Numbered from the stretch's first letter, positions 8,401 through 16,948 are shown. The stretch is DNA of 17,870 nucleotides from Symbiodinium natans (GCA_905221605.1 CAJNDS010001467.1:1-17870), one strand, 5' to 3'. Notes: a model not told the origin generated them from the sequence alone. Program-made: numbers and translations.

Positions 8401-8412
8401 TTTTGGCTCAAG
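8401..8412 (+). other. Relict dinoflagellate spliced leader inside the LTR
   Basis: TTTTGGCTCAAG matches the terminal 12 bases of DinoSL exactly. The preceding bases CGTGAC resemble the rest of the leader (CGTAGCCA) only if small losses are allowed. The next bases are TGGCTC, not a GT donor, so it is not an SL RNA gene. It lies about 90 bp downstream of the TATA-like box and within the inferred LTR, so the 3' LTR beyond the window should carry it too. Confidence 0.6.
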
Positions 8413-8515
8413 TGGCTCTGACTGTGAAAAAGAGAGAGTTGTCCGCACTTGTGTGAGAGGTCAGGGTTCGTGCTTTCAAGGGAAAAGGTACCAGAGGGAC
8501 CTTCGGTTTTTCACG

Positions 8516-8530
8516 TGGTAGCGGAGCTTG
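8516..8530 (+). other. Primer binding site, tRNA-iMet type
   Basis: TGGTAGCGGAGC begins two bases after the inferred LTR end. TGGTAGC is complementary to the conserved 3' end (GCTACCA) of eukaryotic initiator tRNA-Met, the usual primer of copia-type elements; downstream GAG also fits. Whether the match is complete depends on the host tRNA sequence. Confidence 0.7.
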
Positions 8531-8553
8531 TGCCTTGTGGTACGAGCCCGTGT

Positions 8554-11500
8554 ATGGTCTTTGGTTGTCTGTCAGGACTCTGTGAGTGCCTGGAGGCAAG
8601 TTTGGGTTTGGAGCCCAGACTGCCAGTGGACCGGAATCTCTTGTACTCGGACCGTGTAAGTGAGTACCGGGAAGCCTACCCTGTGAGGAGGCGGATCCGG
8701 ACTCATCAGGCTTGGAAGCAGTTGGTTCAGCGGCTGTTGAGGCACTTTGGAGCCCGGGCAAGGTGGTTTGTCTGGAACTGGATTGGTTGTGACCGATCTT
8801 GGAGGAATACGGTGCTTGGTAGAGTAGAACTAAGGTTCTTCAGGAGCCTGGACCATCTGGTGTTGGAGAGAATTTTCGCCAGAAGACGTTGTGGAGAGAC
8901 TGCAGGCTGGAGCCTGAGTTCAGGAACTATGTTGAATACACCCCCACGACATACCAGTGGAGCTCATGTGAGGAGTCCAAGAGGTGGACGAGAGCGTGGA
9001 AGCTCTGTGCCCATCATGGATGCTGAGACAAGGCGAAGGGTAGACCCTTTTCCGGGTTTGGGAAATCCCAACCCACTGTGGGTGCAAGGTTTGGCACAAG
9101 GAAGCCAACCTGTGTATGGCCCAGTGCCCAGAGGTCGAACTCCCGCCAGAAGCCCTCATGGGGTAGCTACTGGAGCACCCCAACAGACAATGGGAGGCCC
9201 TTCGTTTCCCCCTGGTTTGCCTCAGCAAGCGGTAGGAAGTCCTTCGTTACCACCAGGACTATCCACTGGACCTCCTCAACCTGTGGTGACACCATCACAA
9301 ACATCACCCGACGTGCAAGGGTTGACGAGACAAGTGCGAGAATTGGAAAGCATGATGCAGCAACTGGTTGTGCAGCAACAGCAGTTTATGCAAACGATGA
9401 CTTCGTCCATGGTGCAGCAACAGCAGCAGCATCAGCAGTGGATGATACAGCAGCATCAGCAACAGCAGCCACAGCAACAGCAACAGGTGAATCCCCCCTT
9501 ACCTCAGGATGGTGTTCCTGAGAACATGCCCAGTTCTTCTTCGGGATGTCAAGGTGCATCGCCAGTGGGTACTCCTGCGAAGGGGACCCAGCTTTTTCGG
9601 ATGGCGAGCCCAAGTCCCCCACTGAGACCTCCACCTCTGGAGCAAGAAAGGGAAAGGGATGTGTTTGCTCGATCGGACAAATGGTTGCCCAGTTTGCCGA
9701 CCATTGACTTTTCGTCTTGGAAGGATCGCATCTCTGAAGCTCTTGGATTCTTGACCTGGATGGAGAAGCTGACCAGTTGGGTTGGTTTGGGTTCAGAAGT
9801 GTTTCCCAATGAGCTCATGCATGCGGTGAAGACTCAAGAAGAGTCTCGGCTGAAACAGGATCGACTTACTGTGGAGCAACAGAAGAGGTCGACGAGGCTG
9901 ATGCACATCCTGCGACAGACTTTTGCAAATCATGAGAAGAGTTCTCTGATTTTGCAGACATATGTTGAAAGTGAGAGCACTTATCAACAATCTGGTTTTG
10001 TGGCTTTGAGATTGCTGGCGAAGGAGTTTTGCCTGAAGTCGCGAGCTGAATGCCTGTTCTTTCGGTCGCAGCTGGTGAATCAAACCGTGAAAGCACCCAG
10101 TATTCCGGAGATCATTCGAAAGATTGAGCATGAGTTGAACAAGTACACCAAGCTGCTCAATAGTCTTGATCCCGATGTGCATGCTGGTGGTTTGCAGATC
10201 CAAGAAGCGGATTCGGTTATGGTTTTGCTGCGCAGTTTGCCAGATCGGTGTAGAAGCCATTGCTTGTTGCATGGCGATAGTGAATCGTTTGAAGATCTGA
10301 AAAGAGTTGCTCTGAAGTTTGAGGTGCAACAAAGGGTGTGGTCAGAAGCCCCTGGCACGAAGCTTCAACCTTTTCGAGATCCCAATGAGGGAAAGGGCAA
10401 CGAAGGAAAACCAAAAGGCAAAGGAAAGGAACAGAAAGGCAAGCGCGAATCAAGCAAAGGTGCTGGCAAACGAGCTTCAAGCCAGAACAAGAAGGATGTG
10501 GAGTGCTATGTGTGTGGTGGAAAGGGACATTATGCCCGCGATTGCTGGTATAAGGAGGGAGATTCAGGCAAGAAGCCCAATTCCCCCAATGCTAAGGCGA
10601 AAGCCAAGGCAAAAGGAGATCCCAAGAAGAAGCCCGAAAAGGGAAAGCCCAAAGGAAAAGGCAAAGGAAAGGGGAAGACAGTTGCTGAAGTCTCCCAAGA
10701 GGGTGAGTCGAGTGACTACCAGCTAACTGGAGGTGAATGGAATGAACCTGAGTCAGAGGCCCGAGTGGAATCTGTGTTGCAACCTCTGGAAGAATTGCTC
10801 GATGAAGTGAGAAAAGAGTGGATTCCCCGGAGTACTGATGAGATAGATTGGTCATGGGAAGTTGAGACGAGAGTCCGGATTGCCGAGTTGGAGCATCGGA
10901 TCTCTACCGATTTATCTCAGATGTTGCCATCTAAGTCAGTTCGGTCTTTGATGAAACCTCCGATGAATCAAGTCAAAAGCATGGAAAAGGATGATGCAAG
11001 CAAATGGTGGTTGATTGACTCAGGAGCATCGGTGACTGTGATTGCGAAAAGATACTTGGATGAGTTCCAGATCTTGGATCGGAAGGCGTTGGGACCTAAT
11101 GAGAGGTACTCAGCAGCCAACGATACCCCGGTGAATGTCTTCGAGCGAGTTCGCATCCGAGCCTTGCTGCCTATGTATGAAGGAAAGCAGTATCTTGGTT
11201 TGACATCGGTGTGTGTGACTGGAGTTGTAGCAGATGTGGCTCACAACATCTTGAGCACCGAGCAGATGGTGAATACTGGTTGGGAAGTGAAGTTCACTCG
11301 AAGAGAGATTTCGCTGCGACACGAGAAGAAAGGAGTCATGGGATATGGAGTATCCTGGGCTGGATGTCCTTGGATCTACCTGCAAGGTGATGCTGGAAAG
11401 CGAAAGAAAGTAACCTTTGGAAGAACTGAGGTTCGACCCATGGATGTGGATGATGGCCAACGACCGATGGAGGTTGATCAGATGCAGTCAGTGCAGTCAA

Positions 11501-12288
11501 TGACCAAGAAAAAGCAAGAAGAAATGGAGCTGCATCGGATGCGAGGCCACATTCCTTTTTCGTCCGAATGTCCTCATTGTCGGATGACAAGAGGAACAAC
11601 CCAGCATCGTCGGACCAAGGATGCTCAAGACCGACCCGTGGCGTTGCAAGCAGATTTCTGCTTCATCAACCTGGTAACTGGTACTTTTGCGAAAGACCAG
11701 CCGACGGCTCCCAACATGAAAGTACTGGTCATGACTGAAATGTCAACCAGAATGATTGGATGTCTGTTGGTAGGGACCAATGCTGACAATACCTCCAGCT
11801 GGATTCGTTATTGGATGAATGCTTTCGGACTGGACATTGCAGGGTCTGCTGTACTGTTGAGGACAGACAGCGAGACAGCGGTGAGCGCCCTCATCAAGAG
11901 AGCCAATCTGGGGATTAGGATTGTGACCCAAAGAGCACCTCCGCAGGGACATGAAGCGGTTGGTGGTGTGGAAAGGGCAGTGAGAACACTCAAGGAGTTG
12001 TTCAGCACGGTGAGGTTGGATCTACGAGCGCAGGGCTTTGACTTGAAGAGAAGTCCTCGAGCGTTTGAGTTTGGTCTGATTTACTGTGCTGCAATGCACA
12101 ATCACCATGCAGCTGCCTTTGATGGGAAGAAATCACCCCAGGAGTTGGTACTACAGAGATCCCTCCATGAGTGTGGATCGTCGTTGATAGGTGCTACAGT
12201 TCTGGCTGAGCTACCGGATTCGATGAAAACCACGGCGCTTCCCGGTTTGTGGAAGCAGCCTATGTGTACCCTGAAGTTGGTGGCTTGA
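8554..12288 (+). CDS. Gag-protease-integrase polyprotein (copia-type, 5' part of pol)
   Basis: The frame is open from 8449; I start at 8554, the first ATG after the primer site (1244 residues). Alternatives are 8929 and 9016, which would skip a basic, less Gag-like leader. Order of parts: Pro-rich N-terminal region; Gln-rich coiled stretch (9352-9492, residues ~267-313); Gag core (~9660-10360) with a DFSSWKDR-type start; CCHC zinc knuckle Cys-x2-Cys-x4-His-x4-Cys (10504-10545, residues 651-664); Lys/Gly-rich tail (10588-10680); aspartic protease DSGA with Asp822 (11017); HHCC-type pre-integrase motif His994, His999, Cys1006, Cys1009; integrase core with Asp1034, Asp1105 and Glu1140 (34 residues between the last two). 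It packages RNA, matures the polyprotein and inserts cDNA. The frame stops inside the integrase C-terminal region; pol continues in -1 phase from about 12210. Confidence 0.9.
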   Translation: MVFGCLSGLCECLEASLGLEPRLPVDRNLLYSDRVSEYREAYPVRRRIRTHQAWKQLVQRLLRHFGARARWFVWNWIGCDRSWRNTVLGRVELRFFRSLDHLVLERIFARRRCGETAGWSLSSGTMLNTPPRHTSGAHVRSPRGGRERGSSVPIMDAETRRRVDPFPGLGNPNPLWVQGLAQGSQPVYGPVPRGRTPARSPHGVATGAPQQTMGGPSFPPGLPQQAVGSPSLPPGLSTGPPQPVVTPSQTSPDVQGLTRQVRELESMMQQLVVQQQQFMQTMTSSMVQQQQQHQQWMIQQHQQQQPQQQQQVNPPLPQDGVPENMPSSSSGCQGASPVGTPAKGTQLFRMASPSPPLRPPPLEQERERDVFARSDKWLPSLPTIDFSSWKDRISEALGFLTWMEKLTSWVGLGSEVFPNELMHAVKTQEESRLKQDRLTVEQQKRSTRLMHILRQTFANHEKSSLILQTYVESESTYQQSGFVALRLLAKEFCLKSRAECLFFRSQLVNQTVKAPSIPEIIRKIEHELNKYTKLLNSLDPDVHAGGLQIQEADSVMVLLRSLPDRCRSHCLLHGDSESFEDLKRVALKFEVQQRVWSEAPGTKLQPFRDPNEGKGNEGKPKGKGKEQKGKRESSKGAGKRASSQNKKDVECYVCGGKGHYARDCWYKEGDSGKKPNSPNAKAKAKAKGDPKKKPEKGKPKGKGKGKGKTVAEVSQEGESSDYQLTGGEWNEPESEARVESVLQPLEELLDEVRKEWIPRSTDEIDWSWEVETRVRIAELEHRISTDLSQMLPSKSVRSLMKPPMNQVKSMEKDDASKWWLIDSGASVTVIAKRYLDEFQILDRKALGPNERYSAANDTPVNVFERVRIRALLPMYEGKQYLGLTSVCVTGVVADVAHNILSTEQMVNTGWEVKFTRREISLRHEKKGVMGYGVSWAGCPWIYLQGDAGKRKKVTFGRTEVRPMDVDDGQRPMEVDQMQSVQSMTKKKQEEMELHRMRGHIPFSSECPHCRMTRGTTQHRRTKDAQDRPVALQADFCFINLVTGTFAKDQPTAPNMKVLVMTEMSTRMIGCLLVGTNADNTSSWIRYWMNAFGLDIAGSAVLLRTDSETAVSALIKRANLGIRIVTQRAPPQGHEAVGGVERAVRTLKELFSTVRLDLRAQGFDLKRSPRAFEFGLIYCAAMHNHHAAAFDGKKSPQELVLQRSLHECGSSLIGATVLAELPDSMKTTALPGLWKQPMCTLKLVA

Positions 12289-15200
12289 CTCATGTTGTGA
12301 GTGCCATGGTGGATGGTTGTCCAAAACACTTTCGAGCAAAGTCCATCAAGCACATCGTTCCGTTGAAGATTGGGTTGGAGCATTGTCAACATTTGCTCAA
12401 GGAGCATGATCCATCGGATACATTGGCTCCCCCGATTCTGAAGGAGAAAGAGGATGGTGTGCCCGATCGGATTGAAGGTGAAGCGGACAAGGCCTTTGAG
12501 GGCCGAGTGTCTGAGGGACCGACCACCGACATGAGCAAAGTTGGACCTCCAGCTGCATGGGTGAAGGAACATGGTGGCACAGCGAACTGTCCTGCGTGTG
12601 GTCCAAAAAGAGGAAAAGCCAACCACAATGCTGAATGCCGAAAACGGTATGATGATTGGTTGAAAGCTCAACGACAACGGTTGGAATCGAAAGAACCAAC
12701 AGAGGAAACTCCAAAAATGGACCAGAGAAGCTCAAAGGATGCGGGGGTGATGGAGTCTGGAAGTGAGCCTTCACTCCTGAAACGCCCGAAGATCACCTAT
12801 GAGAGTCGACCAGATCCCAAGTTGGAGGAGAGGCAAAGCGTCCCAACACCTGCGACAGAAGTTGTGGATGTTGACATGGAGGATTTTGAGGATCCAAGTT
12901 TGCCTTACCAAGGGATTCCAGATGAGGCAATGGAACCTGGATACTTCGAAGGAGAAACTCCCGCTGAGGATGAAGCGATCCCAATGGAGGAAGAAAAACC
13001 TCAAATGGATGTGGATTCAGTTCCAAATGAGTCCAGTCGAGTTCCCCGGCGTTTAGAGAGTTTAACTTCAGATGTGAACTCAGTTCCAGATGAGTCCAAT
13101 CGAGTTCCCCGGCTGATCAATCGTATTTATTTAGACCCAAGACTCGATGTGCCTCAAGGTCCTATTAAAATGGTAAGCAGTGACGAGAGTCCGAAGTTGG
13201 TACATGTGACCAATTCGATTCTGCTCAACAAGAATAGCACTTTCCCGGAGTCCATGAAGGTGTGTGGATCCCAAGTTTGGCTGGCAAGACCCACGAGTGT
13301 TCTGTCTGAGATAGATGGATGTCCATTAGATGTGGATAAAACAGTGGAAGGCCGGCGAACTGAGCTGCAGAGTATGACTGCTCACAAAGCAGGGAGAGTG
13401 GTTGGAGCAGACGAGGCTCAGAAGTTTGCTCGTCAGCATGGGATAAAGATCATCCCAACCCGATGGGTCATAGGCCCAAAGGTGGTGAATGGCAAGGAAG
13501 CTGTGAGAGCTCGGTGTGTGGTGCAAGACATCGCAAAGGGGAGCACAGCATCATCTTTAGGACTGAGTGCTACGACTCCTTCTTTAGAAGCGTTACGGAC
13601 GCTTTTGGCCATTGCTTCGGTAGATGCTATGGATATCGCAACTTTGGATGTTAGCACTGCATTCTTGCATTCCCCCCTTCCGAAAGGATCGAAGGCGATT
13701 ATCCAATTGCCCAAGGATGTTTCCGCCTGCAAGGACTATTATGTCCCGGTGTTTATGATTCTGGATCAAGCCATGAATGGTTTGAGAGTTGCCGCCAAAG
13801 CTTGGAACTTGAAGCTGGCGACAGTTGTGAAGAAAGTTGGGTTGAAGCAATGCCCAACGGAACCTTCCGTCTTCGAGGGCACTGTGAGAGGGAAAAGATT
13901 CCTCATGTTGTGCTATGTGGACGATTTGATTCTGTGTGGCACTAGAGATGCCATTCGGTTGGTGACCGACACCCTGAACGGAGAGTTGAAGATCAAGGAA
14001 ACGGGTCGAATCACTTCCACTGGTGGAAAGATCACCTTTTTGGGGCGAGAGATTGAGAGACAAGGGAGTCATCTCAGGATGCGAGTGCCCCCGGCATACT
14101 TAGATGCCCTGTTCGAGACAGAGTTCTGTAAGGACCTGAAGGTGGTTACTGCTCCTCCGGACATCGTGAAAACGGTCGAGAAGGGCAGAGCAAGAGGTTC
14201 GGATCCTGAGTTGAGTGACACTGCAGCTGCGAGGTACAGAGCAGTACTTGGCCGGATTGCATGGTGGGGTCAGTCGAGACCTGACCTGAGTAGGTGGATG
14301 TCCATTCTTTCGCAAGGACAGTCCAAGCCAACAGCATGCTTTGAGCAAGCATTGCGACAAGTGATTAGGTTCCTAAAGGGACAATACCATGCATGGCAGT
14401 ACTTTGGCCCTGATGGGAATGTACCAGACAGTGGGCCGGCGCAGCTGGAAGTGTATGCGGATGCCAGTTGGGCACCCCAAGCGTCGTTAGGACGAAGATC
14501 TGTGTCGTGCATAGCCATCTTTTATAGAGGATGCCTGATCAAGGGAATCTCTCGAGTTCAAGGGTGTGTATCGCTGAGTTCTTGTGAAGCCGAGTTGAGA
14601 GCCATCTTGACTGCGGTAAAGGAGAGTGAGGGACTTGCGACTTTGATCGGTCAGTTGGCCGAGTCAGATGTCACGATCCGATTGCACACTGACAGTTCCT
14701 CAGCGAGAGCGGTTTTGCTAAACCGTGGGTTGAGTAGGCGAGTTCGCCACTTAGACATCGCTGTCTGCTATCTTCAGGAGCGGATACAGGAAGCTCAGAC
14801 CTTGAAGGTCATTTGGTGCCCGACAGCGGGAATGATCGCTGACGTTCTTACAAAGTGCTTGAGTCAAGTGACATTCTGTCAGCACCAGCAAGCTATGGGT
14901 ATATACCCTGGTGAAGATGTGCAGCAGGTGTGGAGGATCTGTGGAATCCGACCAAGGGTTGGAGTTCAGGCATGCCAGTTTGCCGAGGTAACTGGATGCA
15001 GTGTGGAGCAAGTTGGATCGTTGAAAAGTGTGAAAAAGTGTGGCGAAGTTTTTGAAAATTTCCACCTTAGAAGTCCCGAAACCCTTTGTGAAGACTCTTC
15101 CCCTGAGGTTCAAGAAATGGATTTATGGTCCAACCGCAAAAGCTTTGGTTCAAGCACCACGGAAGCTAGCCCTAGCCTGGAGCCTGTACCTTTGGTGAAG

Positions 15201-15809
15201 GACAGGAAAATGGCAGCTGAAGACAGCAGGAAGGGTGAACAGGGTGCTGAGATGAAAAGCCCCCTTTGGTGTAAGGTTTGCAAATGGTTGTTCAGATCCG
15301 AGCATGCTGCCGGGTTGAGCTGGGATGAAAGTGGCAAGCCCAAGTGCGAAAAGTGCAAACAGACTGTGACAGTCTCTGGCACGGATGCAAGCCATGCATT
15401 CCATCTCCGAGAGGCAGAGAAGGAGCGCCGAGCTGCTGGAAAAAGGGGGGATAAAGGTGAAAGCCGAGGCTCAGGCCAAGCTGCACCGAAACCCAAGGCC
15501 ATGCCGAAGGTGATTGAACGGATGGTCGACGTGTTTCCGGAGCTGGCGGATCAAGAGCCGCCGAAGTGGTTCGGTGATGTGTCATGGAGTATCTGCCGGC
15601 GCGGAACTCCAGTGGATGAGCTAGAGCTCAAAGACGTGGTAGGCACGCTATCCGACAAGGATATGTTGCGCTATCAAAGCTCATACGAGAAGCTGGTGAA
15701 GCCCATCCAGGAGGTGTGTGAGCTACAGGAGAACCCACGAAGATCTTCGGAATCTTGGATGTCCGTGGACAGATTGGTGGCAAGGCCATCATCTGGGAGA
15801 TGGCAGTGA
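12249..15809 (+). CDS. Integrase C-terminus, reverse transcriptase, RNase H and zinc-ribbon extension
   Basis: The frame is open from 12210 and has no initiator ATG of its own until 12306; residues are counted from a GTG valine at 12249. It probably needs a phase change from the preceding frame. Order: integrase C-terminal segment (1-42); motif Cys114-x2-Cys117-x8-His126-x3-Cys130; acidic linker with two near-identical PNESSRVPR/PDESNRVPR segments; RVT_2-type reverse transcriptase with motif A Asp467 (LDVSTAFLH) and catalytic YVDD at 556-559 (13914-13925); RNase H with Asp738, Glu780, Asp815 and Asp865. The catalytic residues I checked are intact. After RNase H the protein continues about 300 residues, unusual for copia, with a zinc ribbon Cys1008-x2-Cys1011-x21-Cys1033-x2-Cys1036 (15270-15356). 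The last ~28 residues look like out-of-frame translation. Confidence 0.9.
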   Translation: MEAAYVYPEVGGLTHVVSAMVDGCPKHFRAKSIKHIVPLKIGLEHCQHLLKEHDPSDTLAPPILKEKEDGVPDRIEGEADKAFEGRVSEGPTTDMSKVGPPAAWVKEHGGTANCPACGPKRGKANHNAECRKRYDDWLKAQRQRLESKEPTEETPKMDQRSSKDAGVMESGSEPSLLKRPKITYESRPDPKLEERQSVPTPATEVVDVDMEDFEDPSLPYQGIPDEAMEPGYFEGETPAEDEAIPMEEEKPQMDVDSVPNESSRVPRRLESLTSDVNSVPDESNRVPRLINRIYLDPRLDVPQGPIKMVSSDESPKLVHVTNSILLNKNSTFPESMKVCGSQVWLARPTSVLSEIDGCPLDVDKTVEGRRTELQSMTAHKAGRVVGADEAQKFARQHGIKIIPTRWVIGPKVVNGKEAVRARCVVQDIAKGSTASSLGLSATTPSLEALRTLLAIASVDAMDIATLDVSTAFLHSPLPKGSKAIIQLPKDVSACKDYYVPVFMILDQAMNGLRVAAKAWNLKLATVVKKVGLKQCPTEPSVFEGTVRGKRFLMLCYVDDLILCGTRDAIRLVTDTLNGELKIKETGRITSTGGKITFLGREIERQGSHLRMRVPPAYLDALFETEFCKDLKVVTAPPDIVKTVEKGRARGSDPELSDTAAARYRAVLGRIAWWGQSRPDLSRWMSILSQGQSKPTACFEQALRQVIRFLKGQYHAWQYFGPDGNVPDSGPAQLEVYADASWAPQASLGRRSVSCIAIFYRGCLIKGISRVQGCVSLSSCEAELRAILTAVKESEGLATLIGQLAESDVTIRLHTDSSSARAVLLNRGLSRRVRHLDIAVCYLQERIQEAQTLKVIWCPTAGMIADVLTKCLSQVTFCQHQQAMGIYPGEDVQQVWRICGIRPRVGVQACQFAEVTGCSVEQVGSLKSVKKCGEVFENFHLRSPETLCEDSSPEVQEMDLWSNRKSFGSSTTEASPSLEPVPLVKDRKMAAEDSRKGEQGAEMKSPLWCKVCKWLFRSEHAAGLSWDESGKPKCEKCKQTVTVSGTDASHAFHLREAEKERRAAGKRGDKGESRGSGQAAPKPKAMPKVIERMVDVFPELADQEPPKWFGDVSWSICRRGTPVDELELKDVVGTLSDKDMLRYQSSYEKLVKPIQEVCELQENPRRSSESWMSVDRLVARPSSGRWQ

Positions 15810-15847
15810 ATGAAGGAGGACTGTACATGGAAGTACCGCCGGGAACG
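15722..15847 (+). pseudogene. Broken link between the pol extension and the third ORF
   Basis: In -1 phase to the preceding frame these 42 codons read like real coding sequence (KIFGILDVRGQIGGKAIIWE and onward), while the overlapping tail of the preceding frame becomes Ser/Arg-rich. This segment ends at TGA 15848-15850, and the same phase is then open to 16924. The simplest reading is that the zinc-ribbon extension and the third ORF were once one chain, now separated by a one-base loss and one TGA. Recoding is the alternative. Confidence 0.5.
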
Positions 15848-15859
15848 TGAGGCCTGGCG

Positions 15860-16924
15860 ATGTTGAGCTTCGTGAGGTACTTGAAGAGAAAAGGGATAGT
15901 CCCTGTTTTGCTTCTGGGTGAGCACCAGGACCTCGGAGTCTTGCGGATGGTGGATCTGTTGTGCATGCTACCCATTTTGGGAGCAGAGAGGATCATGGAG
16001 GATGAAGCTGAGAGCTCGTATTATCCCCCATGGGTGTTGCGCTGGAAGAGAAGTGCAAAGGAAGGATCCTTGGTGTTTAAGGAACTGGTGGAGCGAGTGC
16101 GAGTGATTTCGATGTTGTCGTGTGATACACTTCGGATTCACGAGCCGGAGCTGAAGGAGAGACCAGTCCCCAAGTGGTCGTTTGTGGCCTACAGCCACTA
16201 CAGATCCGTGATGGAGTCTGTTGCAGGATTCTTGGAGGACCTGGAGAAAAAGAAAGAGGAGATCACCGACACGCAGAGAGCGGCAAGCTGGAAGAAGGTG
16301 GTTGCGAGTGAGACTCGAAGCGGTGTTGTGTGGATCTGCAAGTGTAAGTGGCACTTGCCGACCGACTATGTGGTGAGGTTCAACTTGACGTTGCCTGCCG
16401 ACATGTGGCAGCAAGCCTTTGGGATCATGGGTGAGAATGTTGGGAAACTCGAGAAGGAGGAAAAGGACCTGAAGCGGATCCTCAAGGCTGCAGCAGAACA
16501 GCAAGACCGAGAGTTCGAGGAAGCTGAGCGAAAGCGCAAGCGCATCGCCGACCTGTCAGCTGCCGAGGAAGAAGCTGCTAAGAGAGCAAAGCTGGAAGGC
16601 GAAGCGGTTCGCTCGCCTGTGTCAGTTGTACCATCTGAGTTGGATGCAGCAGCTATCGCGCAGATTGCTGAGCGTGTGAAGGCAAGCTTTAGTGTTGCCG
16701 ATTTGGAGCTGATGTTGGAAGAGAAGAAGAGAAAGGTTGGAGGCCAGCCAACTGAGAGGCCTGCGGAGACGCCAGCTGAGCCTAGCCGATCTTCGCAGGA
16801 TGTGATGATGGAAACGAGGACGGCTGAGTTGGCGGAGATGAAGGAAGCCGCCAAGGAGCGCCGCGCCAAGTTGATGGAGTCAACTGGAGCTGGCGAGAAG
16901 AAGGGCGAAGAGGATGAAGAATGA
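15860..16924 (+). CDS. Third ORF of the retrotransposon: charged coiled-coil protein, function unknown
   Basis: A 354-codon frame starts at the first ATG after TGA 15848 and stops at TGA 16922-16924. I do not recognise a family. Visible parts: an N-terminal hydrophobic stretch (IVPVLLLG, then VDLLCMLPILG) too short and interrupted to be a convincing membrane anchor; a middle region with a CKCKW motif and conserved-looking tryptophans; a long Glu/Lys/Arg-rich coiled coil from about residue 190 to 260 with basic clusters (KRKR near 223, KRAK) that could serve as a nuclear localisation signal; and an acidic C-terminus. No signal peptide, furin-like site or C-terminal anchor is seen, so it does not look like an envelope protein. 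Codon use matches the upstream pol frames. It might form one protein with the zinc-ribbon extension and act in nucleic-acid binding or nuclear import; that is inference. Confidence 0.65.
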   Translation: MLSFVRYLKRKGIVPVLLLGEHQDLGVLRMVDLLCMLPILGAERIMEDEAESSYYPPWVLRWKRSAKEGSLVFKELVERVRVISMLSCDTLRIHEPELKERPVPKWSFVAYSHYRSVMESVAGFLEDLEKKKEEITDTQRAASWKKVVASETRSGVVWICKCKWHLPTDYVVRFNLTLPADMWQQAFGIMGENVGKLEKEEKDLKRILKAAAEQQDREFEEAERKRKRIADLSAAEEEAAKRAKLEGEAVRSPVSVVPSELDAAAIAQIAERVKASFSVADLELMLEEKKRKVGGQPTERPAETPAEPSRSSQDVMMETRTAELAEMKEAAKERRAKLMESTGAGEKKGEEDEE

Positions 16925-16948
16925 ACTGAGATGCTAAGTGATCTCAGT
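16925..16948 (+). other. Perfect hairpin directly after the third ORF stop
   Basis: ACTGAGAT (16925-16932) pairs with ATCTCAGT (16941-16948) around an 8-base loop. It starts at the base after the TGA stop. It could stabilise RNA or affect termination; this is unproven. Confidence 0.5.

Larger units (their letters stand above)
8142..8513 (+). repeat. 5' LTR
   Basis: Begins TGGAAGATTG at the first base shared with the 3' copy (a G precedes both copies, so 8141 is an equal mathematical boundary; TG is preferred by convention). The first 206 bases are directly confirmed by the 3' copy. The right end is inferred from a CA at 8512-8513 just before the primer site at 8516, giving TG...CA ends and about 372 bp. 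It contains a palindrome at 8263-8280, TATTTAAAG at 8307-8315 and a DinoSL relict at 8401-8412. Confidence 0.85.

Noticed and set aside
8401-8412. A functional spliced-leader RNA gene
   Set aside because: Only the 3' part of the leader is present and no GT donor or Sm-site context follows, at either this site or 7101-7115.
8449-8553. Starting the first polyprotein at ATG 8449
   Set aside because: This ATG lies upstream of the primer binding site, inside the inferred LTR; the first ATG after the primer site is 8554.
9078-9521. A 147-codon frame overlapping the Gag Gln-rich region in another phase
   Set aside because: It is a shadow of the CAG/CAA-rich coding stretch, giving Ala/Thr-rich translation; the Gag frame continues through with recognised domains.
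15860-16924. An envelope-like gene
   Set aside because: No signal peptide, no convincing transmembrane anchor and no cleavage site; the protein is charged and coiled-coil rich.
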